From Actinomycetes bacterium (lineage in GTDB: Bacteria > Actinomycetota > Thermoleophilia > Gaiellales > Gaiellaceae), in the NCBI GenBank assembly GCA_025350775.1, contig JANXXF010000397.1, positions 1-8,152 of the forward strand: a stretch of DNA of 8,152 nt, given 5' to 3'. Position 1 is the stretch's first letter; every line of letters begins with the position of its first letter. Under the pieces are notes generated by a model. That model was not told the origin of the DNA and searched no databases. It saw only the letters and a list, made by a program, of their open reading frames with translations. The translations under genes were made by a program, and so were the position numbers. This document shows positions 1 to 5,917 of the stretch, piece after piece.

Positions 1-708
1 CTTCTCGGTCTCGGTTCGCAGCACCTCGGCGGCCTCACGCACGTGCTCGTCGCGGTCGGCGCGGCGCTCGGAGACCATCGCCTTGATCTCCTGGTACTTG
101 CGGGGATGGAGCACCTGGAAGGAGAGGTCCTCGAGCTCCCACTTGACCTTGTTGATGCCGAGGCGGTGCGCGATCGGGGCGTAGACCTCGAGGGTCTCCT
201 TCGCCTTCTGGGTCTGCTTCTGCTTGCCCAGGTACTCGATCGTCCGCATATTGTGGAGGCGGTCGGCGAGCTTGACGAGGATGACGCGCACATCCTGTGC
301 CATCGCCAGGATCATCTTGCGATAGTTCTCCGCCTGCGCCTGCTCGCGGCTCTGGAAGGAGATGCGCGAGAGCTTGGTGACGCCCTCGACGAGCTGGGCA
401 ACCTCGTCGCCGAACTCCGCCCGGATCTCCTCGATGTCGACGCCCGTGTCCTCGACGACGTCGTGCAGCAGCGCCGCCGCGATCGTCTGCTCGTCGAGCC
501 GGAGCTCGGCGCAGATGAGTGCGACGCCGATCGGGTGGATGATGAAGTCCTCCCCGGAGCGGCGCACCTGGCCCTCGTGGGCGCGGGCCGCATACTCGAA
601 GGCGCGACGGACGATCTCGGTGTCGGCGTCCGGCTTGTACGCGCAGAGGTCGTCGACCAGCTCGTCGAGCAGGTGCCGGTGACGTTCCACAGCCTCGGCA
701 ACAGCCAT
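1..708 (-). CDS. rel: Bifunctional (p)ppGpp synthetase/hydrolase Rel, N-terminal part (cut by window edge)
   Basis: This is the stringent-response enzyme that makes and degrades (p)ppGpp in the cytoplasm. The window holds the first 236 residues; the reading frame is still open at the left edge. The visible part is the HD-type hydrolase domain: H44 in AHEGQVR, the HD pair H82-D83 in LLHDVVEDT (80-88), and KLADRLHNMRT (146-156) with D149. These match the Mn-binding and catalytic positions of Rel/SpoT hydrolases, so the hydrolase half looks intact. The synthetase, TGS and ACT domains would lie outside, so synthetase activity cannot be judged. The ATG at 706-708 is chosen because it gives the normal N-terminus and sits 6 nt after a TAGACT box, implying a leaderless mRNA. 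It lies 252 bp downstream of recJ on the same strand. The Rel/SpoT family call is very secure; the symbol assumes the single actinobacterial-type Rel. Confidence 0.96.
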   Translation of the reverse strand, partial: MAVAEAVERHRHLLDELVDDLCAYKPDADTEIVRRAFEYAARAHEGQVRRSGEDFIIHPIGVALICAELRLDEQTIAAALLHDVVEDTGVDIEEIRAEFGDEVAQLVEGVTKLSRISFQSREQAQAENYRKMILAMAQDVRVILVKLADRLHNMRTIEYLGKQKQTQKAKETLEVYAPIAHRLGINKVKWELEDLSFQVLHPRKYQEIKAMVSERRADRDEHVREAAEVLRTETEK

Positions 709-714
709 CGAGAC

Positions 715-720
715 AGTCTA
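715..720 (-). promoter_or_regulatory. Candidate -10 box of rel (leaderless start)
   Basis: TAGACT on the minus strand is followed by six bases (GTCTCG) and then the ATG of rel. This spacing would put the transcription start at, or within a base or two of, the A of the ATG. No Shine-Dalgarno sequence precedes the start. No clear -35 hexamer is visible at 16-18 nt, which is common for actinobacterial housekeeping promoters. Confidence 0.6.
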
Positions 721-910
721 CTTCGGAGGCCCGTCGCCGCCCCGAGGCAGGGCCGTAGGCGGGCCGCCGCAGCGCCTGGCACCCGGCAGGAGCTGGCCGG
801 ATGGGAGCGAATTCCGTTCTTCCATGCTCGCTCGCCGCCGCAATCGCCGTCGTGCCCGCGCCCTCGCCCGGATCCTGGCCTCACTCGACAGCGCCGCAGA
901 GGCGTCGGGT

Positions 911-930
911 CGCCTGCCCGGCCGCAGGCG
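911..930 (-). terminator. Candidate hairpin terminator after recJ
   Basis: This is a perfect 7-bp GC-rich inverted repeat, CGCCTGC and GCAGGCG, around a 6-base loop (CCGGCC). It starts about 30 nt beyond the recJ stop codon in the direction of transcription. No T tract follows on either strand, so it is not a textbook intrinsic terminator. Actinobacterial terminators often lack the U tract, and the position suits transcription ending before the separate rel promoter. Confidence 0.4.
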
Positions 931-960
931 TAGCGTCTCGCTGGGCGCGCCCCGGCTGTC

Positions 961-2958
961 CTAGGCGGCGGCGGCGGCTGCAGGCTCGGGCCGGCCGCCG
1001 CTCCCAGGCTGCTCGCTCCCCCCGGACGGGCCGACAGGCTCGCCGTCGAGCAGGAGCAAGCGGAACCTCGGCGACTCCAGCAGGCTGCGGCGGCCGCGGC
1101 TGCCGCGACTGCCGGAGCTGCCCGGGCCCCCGGGGCTGCCGGGGCTGCCGCGGCTGTCTGCCCCCGCCAGCTCGAGCTCTCCGAACACGGCGCGCGCGTC
1201 GGCCGTCCAGGCCGACTCGCCGGCACGCCACTGTTCGGCCAGCCAGGTGCGCAGCTCGGCGTAGCGGCCCGGCGTCTCGAACACGCGGCGGATGACGAGC
1301 TGGGGCGCGACGATCCCGTTCCAGCGGTTCTCCTGGAGCCGGAAGGCGACGTCCCAGCGCAACGGCTGCCGGTAGCGTTCGGCGTCAGCGCCGAGCCCGA
1401 AGGCGACGGCGCTGCCGGCATCGCGGCCGTTCTGGCGCACACGGAAGCGGAGGTGTTTGCCACCCTCCCCCATCGTCTGCAGGTCGGCGATGTCGCAGTC
1501 GTTGACCAGGAGCGTCACGCCCGGGTTGCCCAGGCCGAACGGCGCGAGCCGTGCGAGCTCTGCGGCGAGGCCGAGGGTCAGCTTGTCGCCCGGCACGACC
1601 GCGTCGACGGTGAGGCCCGGGAGGAGGTCGTCGTCGCAGAGGTTGGCGTCGGCGTGTGCGAGGAACGCCTCGGTGAACGCGGCGACGCCGGCCGGCAGGA
1701 TGGTGAGGCTGGCGGCTACACGGTGGCCGCCGTAACGCTCGAGGTGGGCGCTGCCGGCGCCGATGCCGGCGTGCAGGTCGTAGGCGGGGATCGACCGGCC
1801 GGAGCCTTTCCAGGAGTGCTCGCCGCCGGCGATCAGCACCACCGGGCGATGGTAGCGCTCGACCAGGCGCGAGGCGACGATGCCGATGACGCCCTCGTGC
1901 CAGGCCGCGTCGGCGAGGCAGAACGCCCTGCGGGCCTGCTCGGCCGGCGAGAGCGCCTCGATCTTGGCGATCGCGCCGTTGAGGATCCGGTCCTCGACCG
2001 CCTGCCGCTCGCGGTTCATATCCTCGAGCTGGGCGGCGAGGTCGCGGGCGACGCTGGCGTCCTCGGTGAGCAGCAGCTCGAGCGCTGCCTCGGGCCGGCC
2101 CAGGCGGCCGGCGGCATTGATCCGCGGCGCGAGCCGGAAGCCGACGGCACCCTCGTCCACCGCGGCGGGGTCGACGCGGGCGGAACGCATCAGGGCCTGA
2201 AGGCCGGGCCGCGTCGTGCGGGAGAGCCGGCGGAGGCCGGCCAGGGCGAAGGCGCGGTTCTCGTCGACGAGCGGCACGACGTCGGCGATGGTTGCGAGCG
2301 CGACGAGGTCGAGGTGCCGCTCGAGGCTCGCGGCGTCGGGTGGCAGCAGTGCCTGCGCGAGCTTGTAGACGACCCCGGTGCCGCACAGCGACGGGTACGG
2401 GTACGCGGACGGCTGGGTCGCGACGATCAGACAGTCGGGCAGCACGTCGCCGGGACGGTGGTGATCGGTGACGATCACCTGGAGGCCGAGCTCCTGCGCC
2501 CGAGCCACCTCGGGGCCGGCCGTGATGCCGCAGTCGACGGTCAGGATGAGCCCGACGCCCTCGGCCGCGAGCTGCTCGACGGTGCCGAGGCTGAGGCCGT
2601 AGCCGTCGCCGAAGCGGCTGGGCAGGCGCCACGTGACGTCGGCGCCGAGCTCGCGCAGCACGAGCACCGCGAGCGTGGTGGCGCAGATGCCGTCGACGTC
2701 ATAGTCGCCGTGGACGCAGATGCGGGTTCCGTGCTCGACCGCCTCGCGGAGCAGCGCGACCGCCGCCGCCATGTCGCCGAGCAGGTACGGGTCGTGGCCG
2801 GGGAGCGCGCCGTCGAGGAACGCGCCGGCCGCCGCCGGCTCGCAGTAGCCACGCCGAACGAGCACCGCAGCGGTCACCTCGTCGACCCCGAGCGCCGCCG
2901 TGAGCGCCTCGATGGCGCCGCTGTCGGCCGGGCGGATCGTCCAGGTGCCGTCACTCAT
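961..2958 (-). CDS. recJ: Single-stranded-DNA-specific 5'-3' exonuclease RecJ
   Basis: RecJ degrades single-stranded DNA 5'-3' in RecF-pathway recombination, mismatch repair and restart of stalled forks. The 665-residue product has the DHH phosphoesterase domain in order: VHGDYDVDG (82-90), VDCGI (141-145), VTDHH (163-167), ATIADVVPL (222-230) and PRINAAGRLG (278-287). The DHHA1 domain follows, with WHEGVIGIVASRL (353-365), GSGRS (385-389) and YGGHRVAA (409-416). An OB-like segment runs to about residue 560 (LQENRWNGIVAPQLVIRRVF). All expected metal-binding motifs are present. Residues from about 600 on are an unusual low-complexity tail with a collagen-like Gly-X-Y run (601-621) and an alanine-rich end. 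The ATG at 2956-2958 gives a normal N-terminus and is preceded at 8 nt by TACCGT. A small membrane-protein gene ends 46 nt upstream on the same strand, so read-through transcription is also possible. Confidence 0.96.
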   Translation of the reverse strand: MSDGTWTIRPADSGAIEALTAALGVDEVTAAVLVRRGYCEPAAAGAFLDGALPGHDPYLLGDMAAAVALLREAVEHGTRICVHGDYDVDGICATTLAVLVLRELGADVTWRLPSRFGDGYGLSLGTVEQLAAEGVGLILTVDCGITAGPEVARAQELGLQVIVTDHHRPGDVLPDCLIVATQPSAYPYPSLCGTGVVYKLAQALLPPDAASLERHLDLVALATIADVVPLVDENRAFALAGLRRLSRTTRPGLQALMRSARVDPAAVDEGAVGFRLAPRINAAGRLGRPEAALELLLTEDASVARDLAAQLEDMNRERQAVEDRILNGAIAKIEALSPAEQARRAFCLADAAWHEGVIGIVASRLVERYHRPVVLIAGGEHSWKGSGRSIPAYDLHAGIGAGSAHLERYGGHRVAASLTILPAGVAAFTEAFLAHADANLCDDDLLPGLTVDAVVPGDKLTLGLAAELARLAPFGLGNPGVTLLVNDCDIADLQTMGEGGKHLRFRVRQNGRDAGSAVAFGLGADAERYRQPLRWDVAFRLQENRWNGIVAPQLVIRRVFETPGRYAELRTWLAEQWRAGESAWTADARAVFGELELAGADSRGSPGSPGGPGSSGSRGSRGRRSLLESPRFRLLLLDGEPVGPSGGSEQPGSGGRPEPAAAAAA
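1096..1158 (-). repeat. Seven 9-bp tandem units inside the recJ 3' end
   Basis: Seven in-phase 9-bp units related to GGGGCTGCC (plus-strand sense) lie end to end; two copies are exact and the others differ by one to a few bases. On the coding strand they encode residues 601-621 of RecJ, a glycine at every third position with Ser, Pro or Arg between. The array is in frame and does not disturb the nuclease domains. Slippage expansion is the likely origin (inference). Confidence 0.8.
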
Positions 2959-2966
2959 CCCCGGCT

Positions 2967-2972
2967 ACGGTA
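2967..2972 (-). promoter_or_regulatory. Candidate -10 box of recJ
   Basis: TACCGT on the minus strand is followed by eight bases (AGCCGGGG) and the recJ ATG. The spacing is slightly longer than at the other candidate leaderless starts here. The GGGG just before the ATG is too close to be a standard ribosome-binding site. It lies in the 46-bp gap behind the small membrane-protein gene, so recJ may have its own promoter as well as read-through. Confidence 0.4.
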
Positions 2973-3004
2973 CGAGCCGGTACGGACGGACCGGACCGCG
3001 CCGG

Positions 3005-3226
3005 TTACTGCTCGGGATGGCGGTCGTCGCCGCGCCACTGCTGCAGCGCGACCTTGCCCCAGAAGATGATCAGCCCCGCGGCGATGCCCACCGACGCGAC
3101 GAGCACCGGTGCCAGCAACACCGCCCGCTCGAGCGACATGTCGAACGCGACGGTCGCCAGCAGCACGATCGCGACGGCGACGAGCAGCGCGCCCGCCGTG
3201 ATCTTCGTCTGCTTCGAGATCTCCAC
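3005..3226 (-). CDS. Small two-helix membrane protein of unknown function
   Basis: The 73-residue product has a short polar N-terminus (MEISKQTK), two hydrophobic segments at about residues 9-28 and 36-55 joined by a charged turn (FDMSLER), and a polar C-terminus with both acidic and basic residues (WRGDDRHPEQ). It is therefore probably a two-pass inner-membrane protein. I do not recognise a family. The start is taken as the GTG at 3224-3226 because a TACACT box ends 7 nt before it. An in-frame GTG at 3242-3244 would add six residues but would place the box inside the coding region. The gene runs divergently from the plus-strand gene at 3288 and ends 46 nt before recJ. The steady hydrophobic pattern and codon use like its neighbours support a real gene. 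Confidence 0.72.
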   Translation of the reverse strand: MEISKQTKITAGALLVAVAIVLLATVAFDMSLERAVLLAPVLVASVGIAAGLIIFWGKVALQQWRGDDRHPEQ

Positions 3227-3233
3227 TGCCCCG

Positions 3234-3239
3234 AGTGTA
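3234..3239 (-). promoter_or_regulatory. Candidate -10 box of the small membrane-protein gene
   Basis: TACACT on the minus strand is followed by seven bases (CGGGGCA) and the GTG at 3226. It is among the best matches here to a TAnnnT actinobacterial -10, and it decides between two possible GTG starts. No -35 hexamer is evident. Confidence 0.55.
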
Positions 3240-3275
3240 GACACCCTGGGCCACCCCCGGCCGCAGCCCCGGCGC

Positions 3276-3281
3276 TACCGT
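3276..3281 (+). promoter_or_regulatory. Candidate -10 box of the 3288 gene
   Basis: TACCGT on the plus strand is followed by six bases (TCCAGG) and the GTG at 3288. The spacing equals that of rel and ruvC and implies a leaderless transcript. The AGG is too close to the start to act as a normal ribosome-binding site. With the box at 3234-3239 it makes a compact divergent promoter pair within about 60 bp. Confidence 0.5.
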
Positions 3282-3287
3282 TCCAGG

Positions 3288-3746
3288 GTGCGCGAGGCGA
3301 ACTACACGTCCGGGAGCGACTTCGTTGTCGAGTTCGTCGGCTACCGGTTCTCGTTCAACGTCGCCGACTTCGAGCAGCGGACGGTCGCGGCCGCAGTCAA
3401 GCTGCGGCTCCTGGCGCTGAGCGAGCTCGAGGCCGAGGAGACCGCCGATCTCGTCGAGCTCGTTGCCGACGGGCGCATCGCCGATCCACGCAGCGGACTC
3501 GGCCGCTACCTCGTGCGCAACTGGGAGAAGGTGTCGGCGCAGGAGGGCGAGTCGCTCGTCTACTGGCTGCGCAAGATCGTGTTCCGTGGCGCCTGGCTCG
3601 ACCACCGCGTCAAGGAGCGGCTGCTCGAGATCGTGTGGGACGAGCAGCAGGCGGAGTTCGCCTACCGTGACCCGCGCGGCGGGCGCGCACTGCTCGAGCT
3701 GGCGCCGGTGCCATCGTGGCAGCCGCTCCAGTTCAAGCGCCGCTGA
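3288..3746 (+). CDS. Hypothetical cytoplasmic protein, 152 residues
   Basis: This is the only plus-strand gene in the window, and I do not recognise its family. It has no signal peptide or membrane segment. The N-terminus (about 9-27) looks like beta-strand (SDFVVEFVGYRFSFNV). Residues 30-60 look helical with many Leu and Glu (AVKLRLLALSELEAEET), and residues 72-118 alternate aromatic and basic residues (YLVRNWEKV, YWLRKIVF, LDHRVKERLLEIVWD). The tail is short and basic (QFKRR). The open frame extends upstream to 3054, but that part is antisense to the small membrane gene. The GTG at 3288 fits because the protein-like sequence begins there and a TACCGT box lies 6 nt before it. It is divergent from the membrane gene and convergent with puuE. 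Composition argues for a real gene; function is unknown. Confidence 0.75.
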   Translation: MREANYTSGSDFVVEFVGYRFSFNVADFEQRTVAAAVKLRLLALSELEAEETADLVELVADGRIADPRSGLGRYLVRNWEKVSAQEGESLVYWLRKIVFRGAWLDHRVKERLLEIVWDEQQAEFAYRDPRGGRALLELAPVPSWQPLQFKRR

Positions 3747-3830
3747 GCCTGGATCCACCCTTTCGTGCGGGCGGTGCATCCCGTCCGGGCCGTCCGGCGA
3801 TCACGCGACCCGATGGATTCAGGCTGAGCG
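3741..3830. terminator. Long imperfect inverted repeat between convergent genes, likely bidirectional terminator
   Basis: The left arm (3741-3759) starts within the end of the plus-strand gene and includes its stop codon. The right arm (3812-3830) is its reverse complement at 16 of 19 positions; one mismatch would be a G-U pair in plus-strand RNA. The 52-base loop has a second nested match, CGTG (3764-3767) with CACG (3802-3805). The right arm ends 33 bp before the puuE stop. The position between two converging genes fits a terminator working in both directions. No T tract is present. Confidence 0.5.
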
Positions 3831-3842
3831 CAGCGCCGGGCG

Positions 3843-3878
3843 GCCTCACCCTGCGGCCGGGCCTCACCCCGCGGGCAG
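3843..3878 (-). repeat. 18-bp tandem duplication spanning the puuE stop codon
   Basis: Positions 3843-3860 and 3861-3878 match at 15 of 18 bases, both beginning GCCTCACCC in plus-strand sense. The second copy holds the real puuE stop (TGA, 3864-3866). The first copy holds another in-frame TGA five codons further on. The result is a back-up stop codon made by a short duplication. Confidence 0.6.
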
Positions 3879-4787
3879 CTTGCCCTGCGGCGGGTGCGTC
3901 TCCGACCAGTGCCGGGCGATCTCGGCGCGGGTGGTGACCCACACGTCGGGGAAGCCGCGCACGTGGTCGAGAAAGCGGGCGAGCGAGCGGGCCCGCCCGG
4001 GCCGCCCGATCATGCGGCTGTGCAGGCCGACGCTCATCAGCCGGGGCGTGCGGGCGCCCTCTTCGTAGAGCTGCTCGAACGTATTGACGAGGTAGGCGGT
4101 GAAGTCGTCGCCGCTGGCCCAGCCGTTTGCGAGCGCGAACTTGACGTCGTTGGCGTCGAGGCTGTACGGGACGACCAGGTGCGGCTTCCCCTCGACGGCG
4201 ACCCAGTACGGCAGGTCGTCGGCGAAGGAGTCGGAGTCGTAGAGAGCGCCCTCGGCGACGGCGAGACGGCGCGTCGCGAGGCTTGCGCGGCCGGTGAACC
4301 AGCCGACAGGGCGCTGCCCGCAGAGCCGCTCGATCGTCTCGTTGGTGCGGCGGATGTCCGCGCGCTCGACCTCCTCGGGCACGTCGCCGTAGTCGATCCA
4401 GCGCCAGCCGTGGCCGATCACCTCCCAGCCGGCCCGGCCCATCGCGGCGGCGGCCTCGGGGTTGCGCTCGAGCGCCTGCCCGACGGCGAACACGGTCAGC
4501 GGCAGCCCGCGCTCGCTGAAGAGGCGGTGGACGCGCCAGAAGCCGGCACGGCTCCCGTACTCGTACATCGACTCGAAGTGCAGGACGCGGCGGCCGGGGA
4601 CGGGGTGTACGCCGACGACCTCGAGGGTCATCGTCTCGCTGTGGTCGTCGCCGTCGGGGATCGCGTACTCGGCGCCCTCTTCGACGTTGAGCACGAAGCT
4701 GAGGGCGAGCCGGGCGCCGCCGGGCCACTGCGCGTACGGCGGGTGCTCCCCGTAGCCGACGAAGTCGCGGTCGGGGCCGTCGGCCAT
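3864..4787 (-). CDS. puuE: PuuE-type allantoinase (polysaccharide-deacetylase fold)
   Basis: The 307-residue protein matches the cofactor-independent allantoinase PuuE, which opens the hydantoin ring of allantoin to give allantoate in purine breakdown. Diagnostic stretches are RDFVGYG (7-13), PPYAQWPGGARLALSFVLN (16-34) then EEGAEY, SMYEYGSRAGFWR (73-85), IGHGWRWIDY (124-133), GWFTGRAS (162-169), YDSDSFADDLPYW (183-195), VPYSLDANDVKFA (206-218) and SVGLHSRMIGRPGR (252-265). Length is normal for the family and no signal peptide is seen, so it is cytoplasmic. Family membership is secure. Allantoin as substrate is inferred, since related enzymes may act on other amides, and no other purine-catabolism gene is visible. 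The ATG lies 2 nt after the ruvB stop (TAG-CC-ATG) with no separate ribosome-binding site, so it is probably co-transcribed and translationally coupled with ruvB. Confidence 0.85.
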   Translation of the reverse strand: MADGPDRDFVGYGEHPPYAQWPGGARLALSFVLNVEEGAEYAIPDGDDHSETMTLEVVGVHPVPGRRVLHFESMYEYGSRAGFWRVHRLFSERGLPLTVFAVGQALERNPEAAAAMGRAGWEVIGHGWRWIDYGDVPEEVERADIRRTNETIERLCGQRPVGWFTGRASLATRRLAVAEGALYDSDSFADDLPYWVAVEGKPHLVVPYSLDANDVKFALANGWASGDDFTAYLVNTFEQLYEEGARTPRLMSVGLHSRMIGRPGRARSLARFLDHVRGFPDVWVTTRAEIARHWSETHPPQGKLPAG

Positions 4788-4789
4788 GG

Positions 4790-5911
4790 CTAGAAGAGGC
4801 CGGGCGTGCCGGGGTCGGAGTCAGGCCCGGCGTCCGCGTCACGACCGGCGCCAAGCCCGACGTCCGCGCCACGACCGGCGCCACGCCCGGCGTCCGCGCC
4901 ACGCTCGACGTCCGGCCCCGTGGGCGGCAGCCCGACGTGGGCGCGCCCCAGCCGCGTGATCGTGCGTCCGCGCGGTGTGCGCTGGATGAAGCCGAGCTGC
5001 AGCAGGTAGGGCTCGTAGACGTCCTCGATCGTGTCCTGCTCCTCGCCCAGCGAGGCGGCGAGCGTGGAGAGGCCGACAGGGCCACCGTCGAACTTGACGG
5101 CGATCGCGTGGAGCAGCTCACGGTCGGTGCGCTCCAGTCCCTCGGCGTCCACCTCGAGCAGGTCGAGCGCCTCGGCGGCGACGACGCTGGTGATGCTGCC
5201 CTGGTGGCGCACCTGCGCGACGTCGCGGACGCGGCGGAGGATGCGGTTGGCGATACGTGGGGTGCCGCGGGAGCGGCGGGCGATCTCGTGGGCGGCGTCG
5301 TCGGCGATCTCGACGGCGAGGATGCGAGCGGAGCGAACGACGATGCGCGCCAGTTCGGCGGGCTCGTAGTAGGCGAGCCGGAACGTCATGCCGAAGCGGT
5401 CGCGCAACGGCGTCGTCAGCAGCCCGGTACGAGTGGTCGCGCCGACCAACGTGAACGGCGGCAGGTCGAGCGTGAGCGTGCGTGCGGCCGGCCCCTGCCC
5501 GACGATGATGTCGAGGCGAAAGTCCTCGAGCGCCGGATAGAGGATCTCCTCGGCGGCAGCGTTGAGCCGGTGGATCTCGTCGATGAAGAGGACGTCGCGC
5601 TCGCCCAGCGACATGAGGATCGCGGCCATGTCCTTGCGCTCGAGCGCAGGCCCGGCGACCGTGCGCATGCCGACGCCGAGCTCCTCGCGCACGATCGCCG
5701 CGAGGCTCGTCTTGCCGAGGCCGGGCGGCCCGGCCAACAGCACGTGGTCGAGCGCCTCCCCGCGTGCCTTCGCCGCCGTCAGCGCGACGGCAAGCTGCTC
5801 GCGGATGCGCTCCTGCCCGACGAAGTCATCGAGGCTCTTCGGCCGCAGCGAGCGCTCGACCTCGTCGTCCTCGGGACGCAGGCCGGGTGCCAGAAAGCGC
5901 TCTTCCGCCAC
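4790..5911 (-). CDS. ruvB: Holliday junction branch-migration ATPase RuvB
   Basis: RuvB is the hexameric AAA+ motor that, held by RuvA, pumps DNA through Holliday junctions. Visible motifs are SLRPKSLDDFVGQ (21-33), Walker A GPPGLGKT (61-68), Walker B FIDEIH (109-114), sensor 1 GATTRTG (157-163), LRDRFG (169-174) carrying the arginine finger, sensor 2 RGTPRIANR (215-223), and the winged-helix domain with YEPYLLQLGFIQRTPRGR (299-316) ending near residue 328. All motor motifs are intact. At 373 residues it is longer than usual because of a 40-45 residue Gly/Ala/Asp/Arg tail built from ten-residue repeats, which is not part of the family core. The start is GTG at 5909-5911, 6 nt after the ruvA stop, with only a weak ribosome-binding site. 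PuuE follows after 2 nt. Confidence 0.98.
   Translation of the reverse strand: MAEERFLAPGLRPEDDEVERSLRPKSLDDFVGQERIREQLAVALTAAKARGEALDHVLLAGPPGLGKTSLAAIVREELGVGMRTVAGPALERKDMAAILMSLGERDVLFIDEIHRLNAAAEEILYPALEDFRLDIIVGQGPAARTLTLDLPPFTLVGATTRTGLLTTPLRDRFGMTFRLAYYEPAELARIVVRSARILAVEIADDAAHEIARRSRGTPRIANRILRRVRDVAQVRHQGSITSVVAAEALDLLEVDAEGLERTDRELLHAIAVKFDGGPVGLSTLAASLGEEQDTIEDVYEPYLLQLGFIQRTPRGRTITRLGRAHVGLPPTGPDVERGADAGRGAGRGADVGLGAGRDADAGPDSDPGTPGLF
4831..4903 (-). repeat. 30-bp tandem repeat coding the RuvB tail
   Basis: Two full 30-bp units (4831-4860 and 4861-4890) agree at 27 of 30 positions. A third, partial unit (from 4891) matches the second exactly for its first 13 bases (CGTCCGCGCCACG in plus-strand sense) and then diverges. 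On the coding strand each unit gives ten residues, for example GADVGLGAGR and GADAGRGAGR. The period is a multiple of three, so the ruvB frame is kept. There are no spacers, so it is a minisatellite and not a CRISPR. Confidence 0.85.
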
Positions 5912-5917
5912 GGTCGC

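Noticed and set aside
312..1463. Minus-strand open frame across rel, the spacer and the end of recJ
   Set aside because: It is out of frame with both real genes, and its Ser/Arg/Ala-rich product is typical of a shifted frame.
1453..3069. Long plus-strand open frame of 538 codons opposite recJ
   Set aside because: It is antisense to an unmistakable RecJ with all its motifs. High GC makes stop codons rare on the opposite strand, and the translation shows no domain pattern.
3227..3244. Longer start (GTG at 3244) for the small membrane protein
   Set aside because: It would put the TACACT box inside the coding region; the GTG at 3226 has the same box-to-start spacing as the other genes.
3054..3287. 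N-terminal extension of the unknown plus-strand gene
   Set aside because: The extension is antisense to the small membrane gene and reads as Ala/Ser/Thr-rich noise. A -10 box directly precedes the GTG at 3288.
4831..4903. 30-bp repeats as a possible CRISPR
   Set aside because: The units are directly adjacent with no spacers and are read in frame as the RuvB tail.
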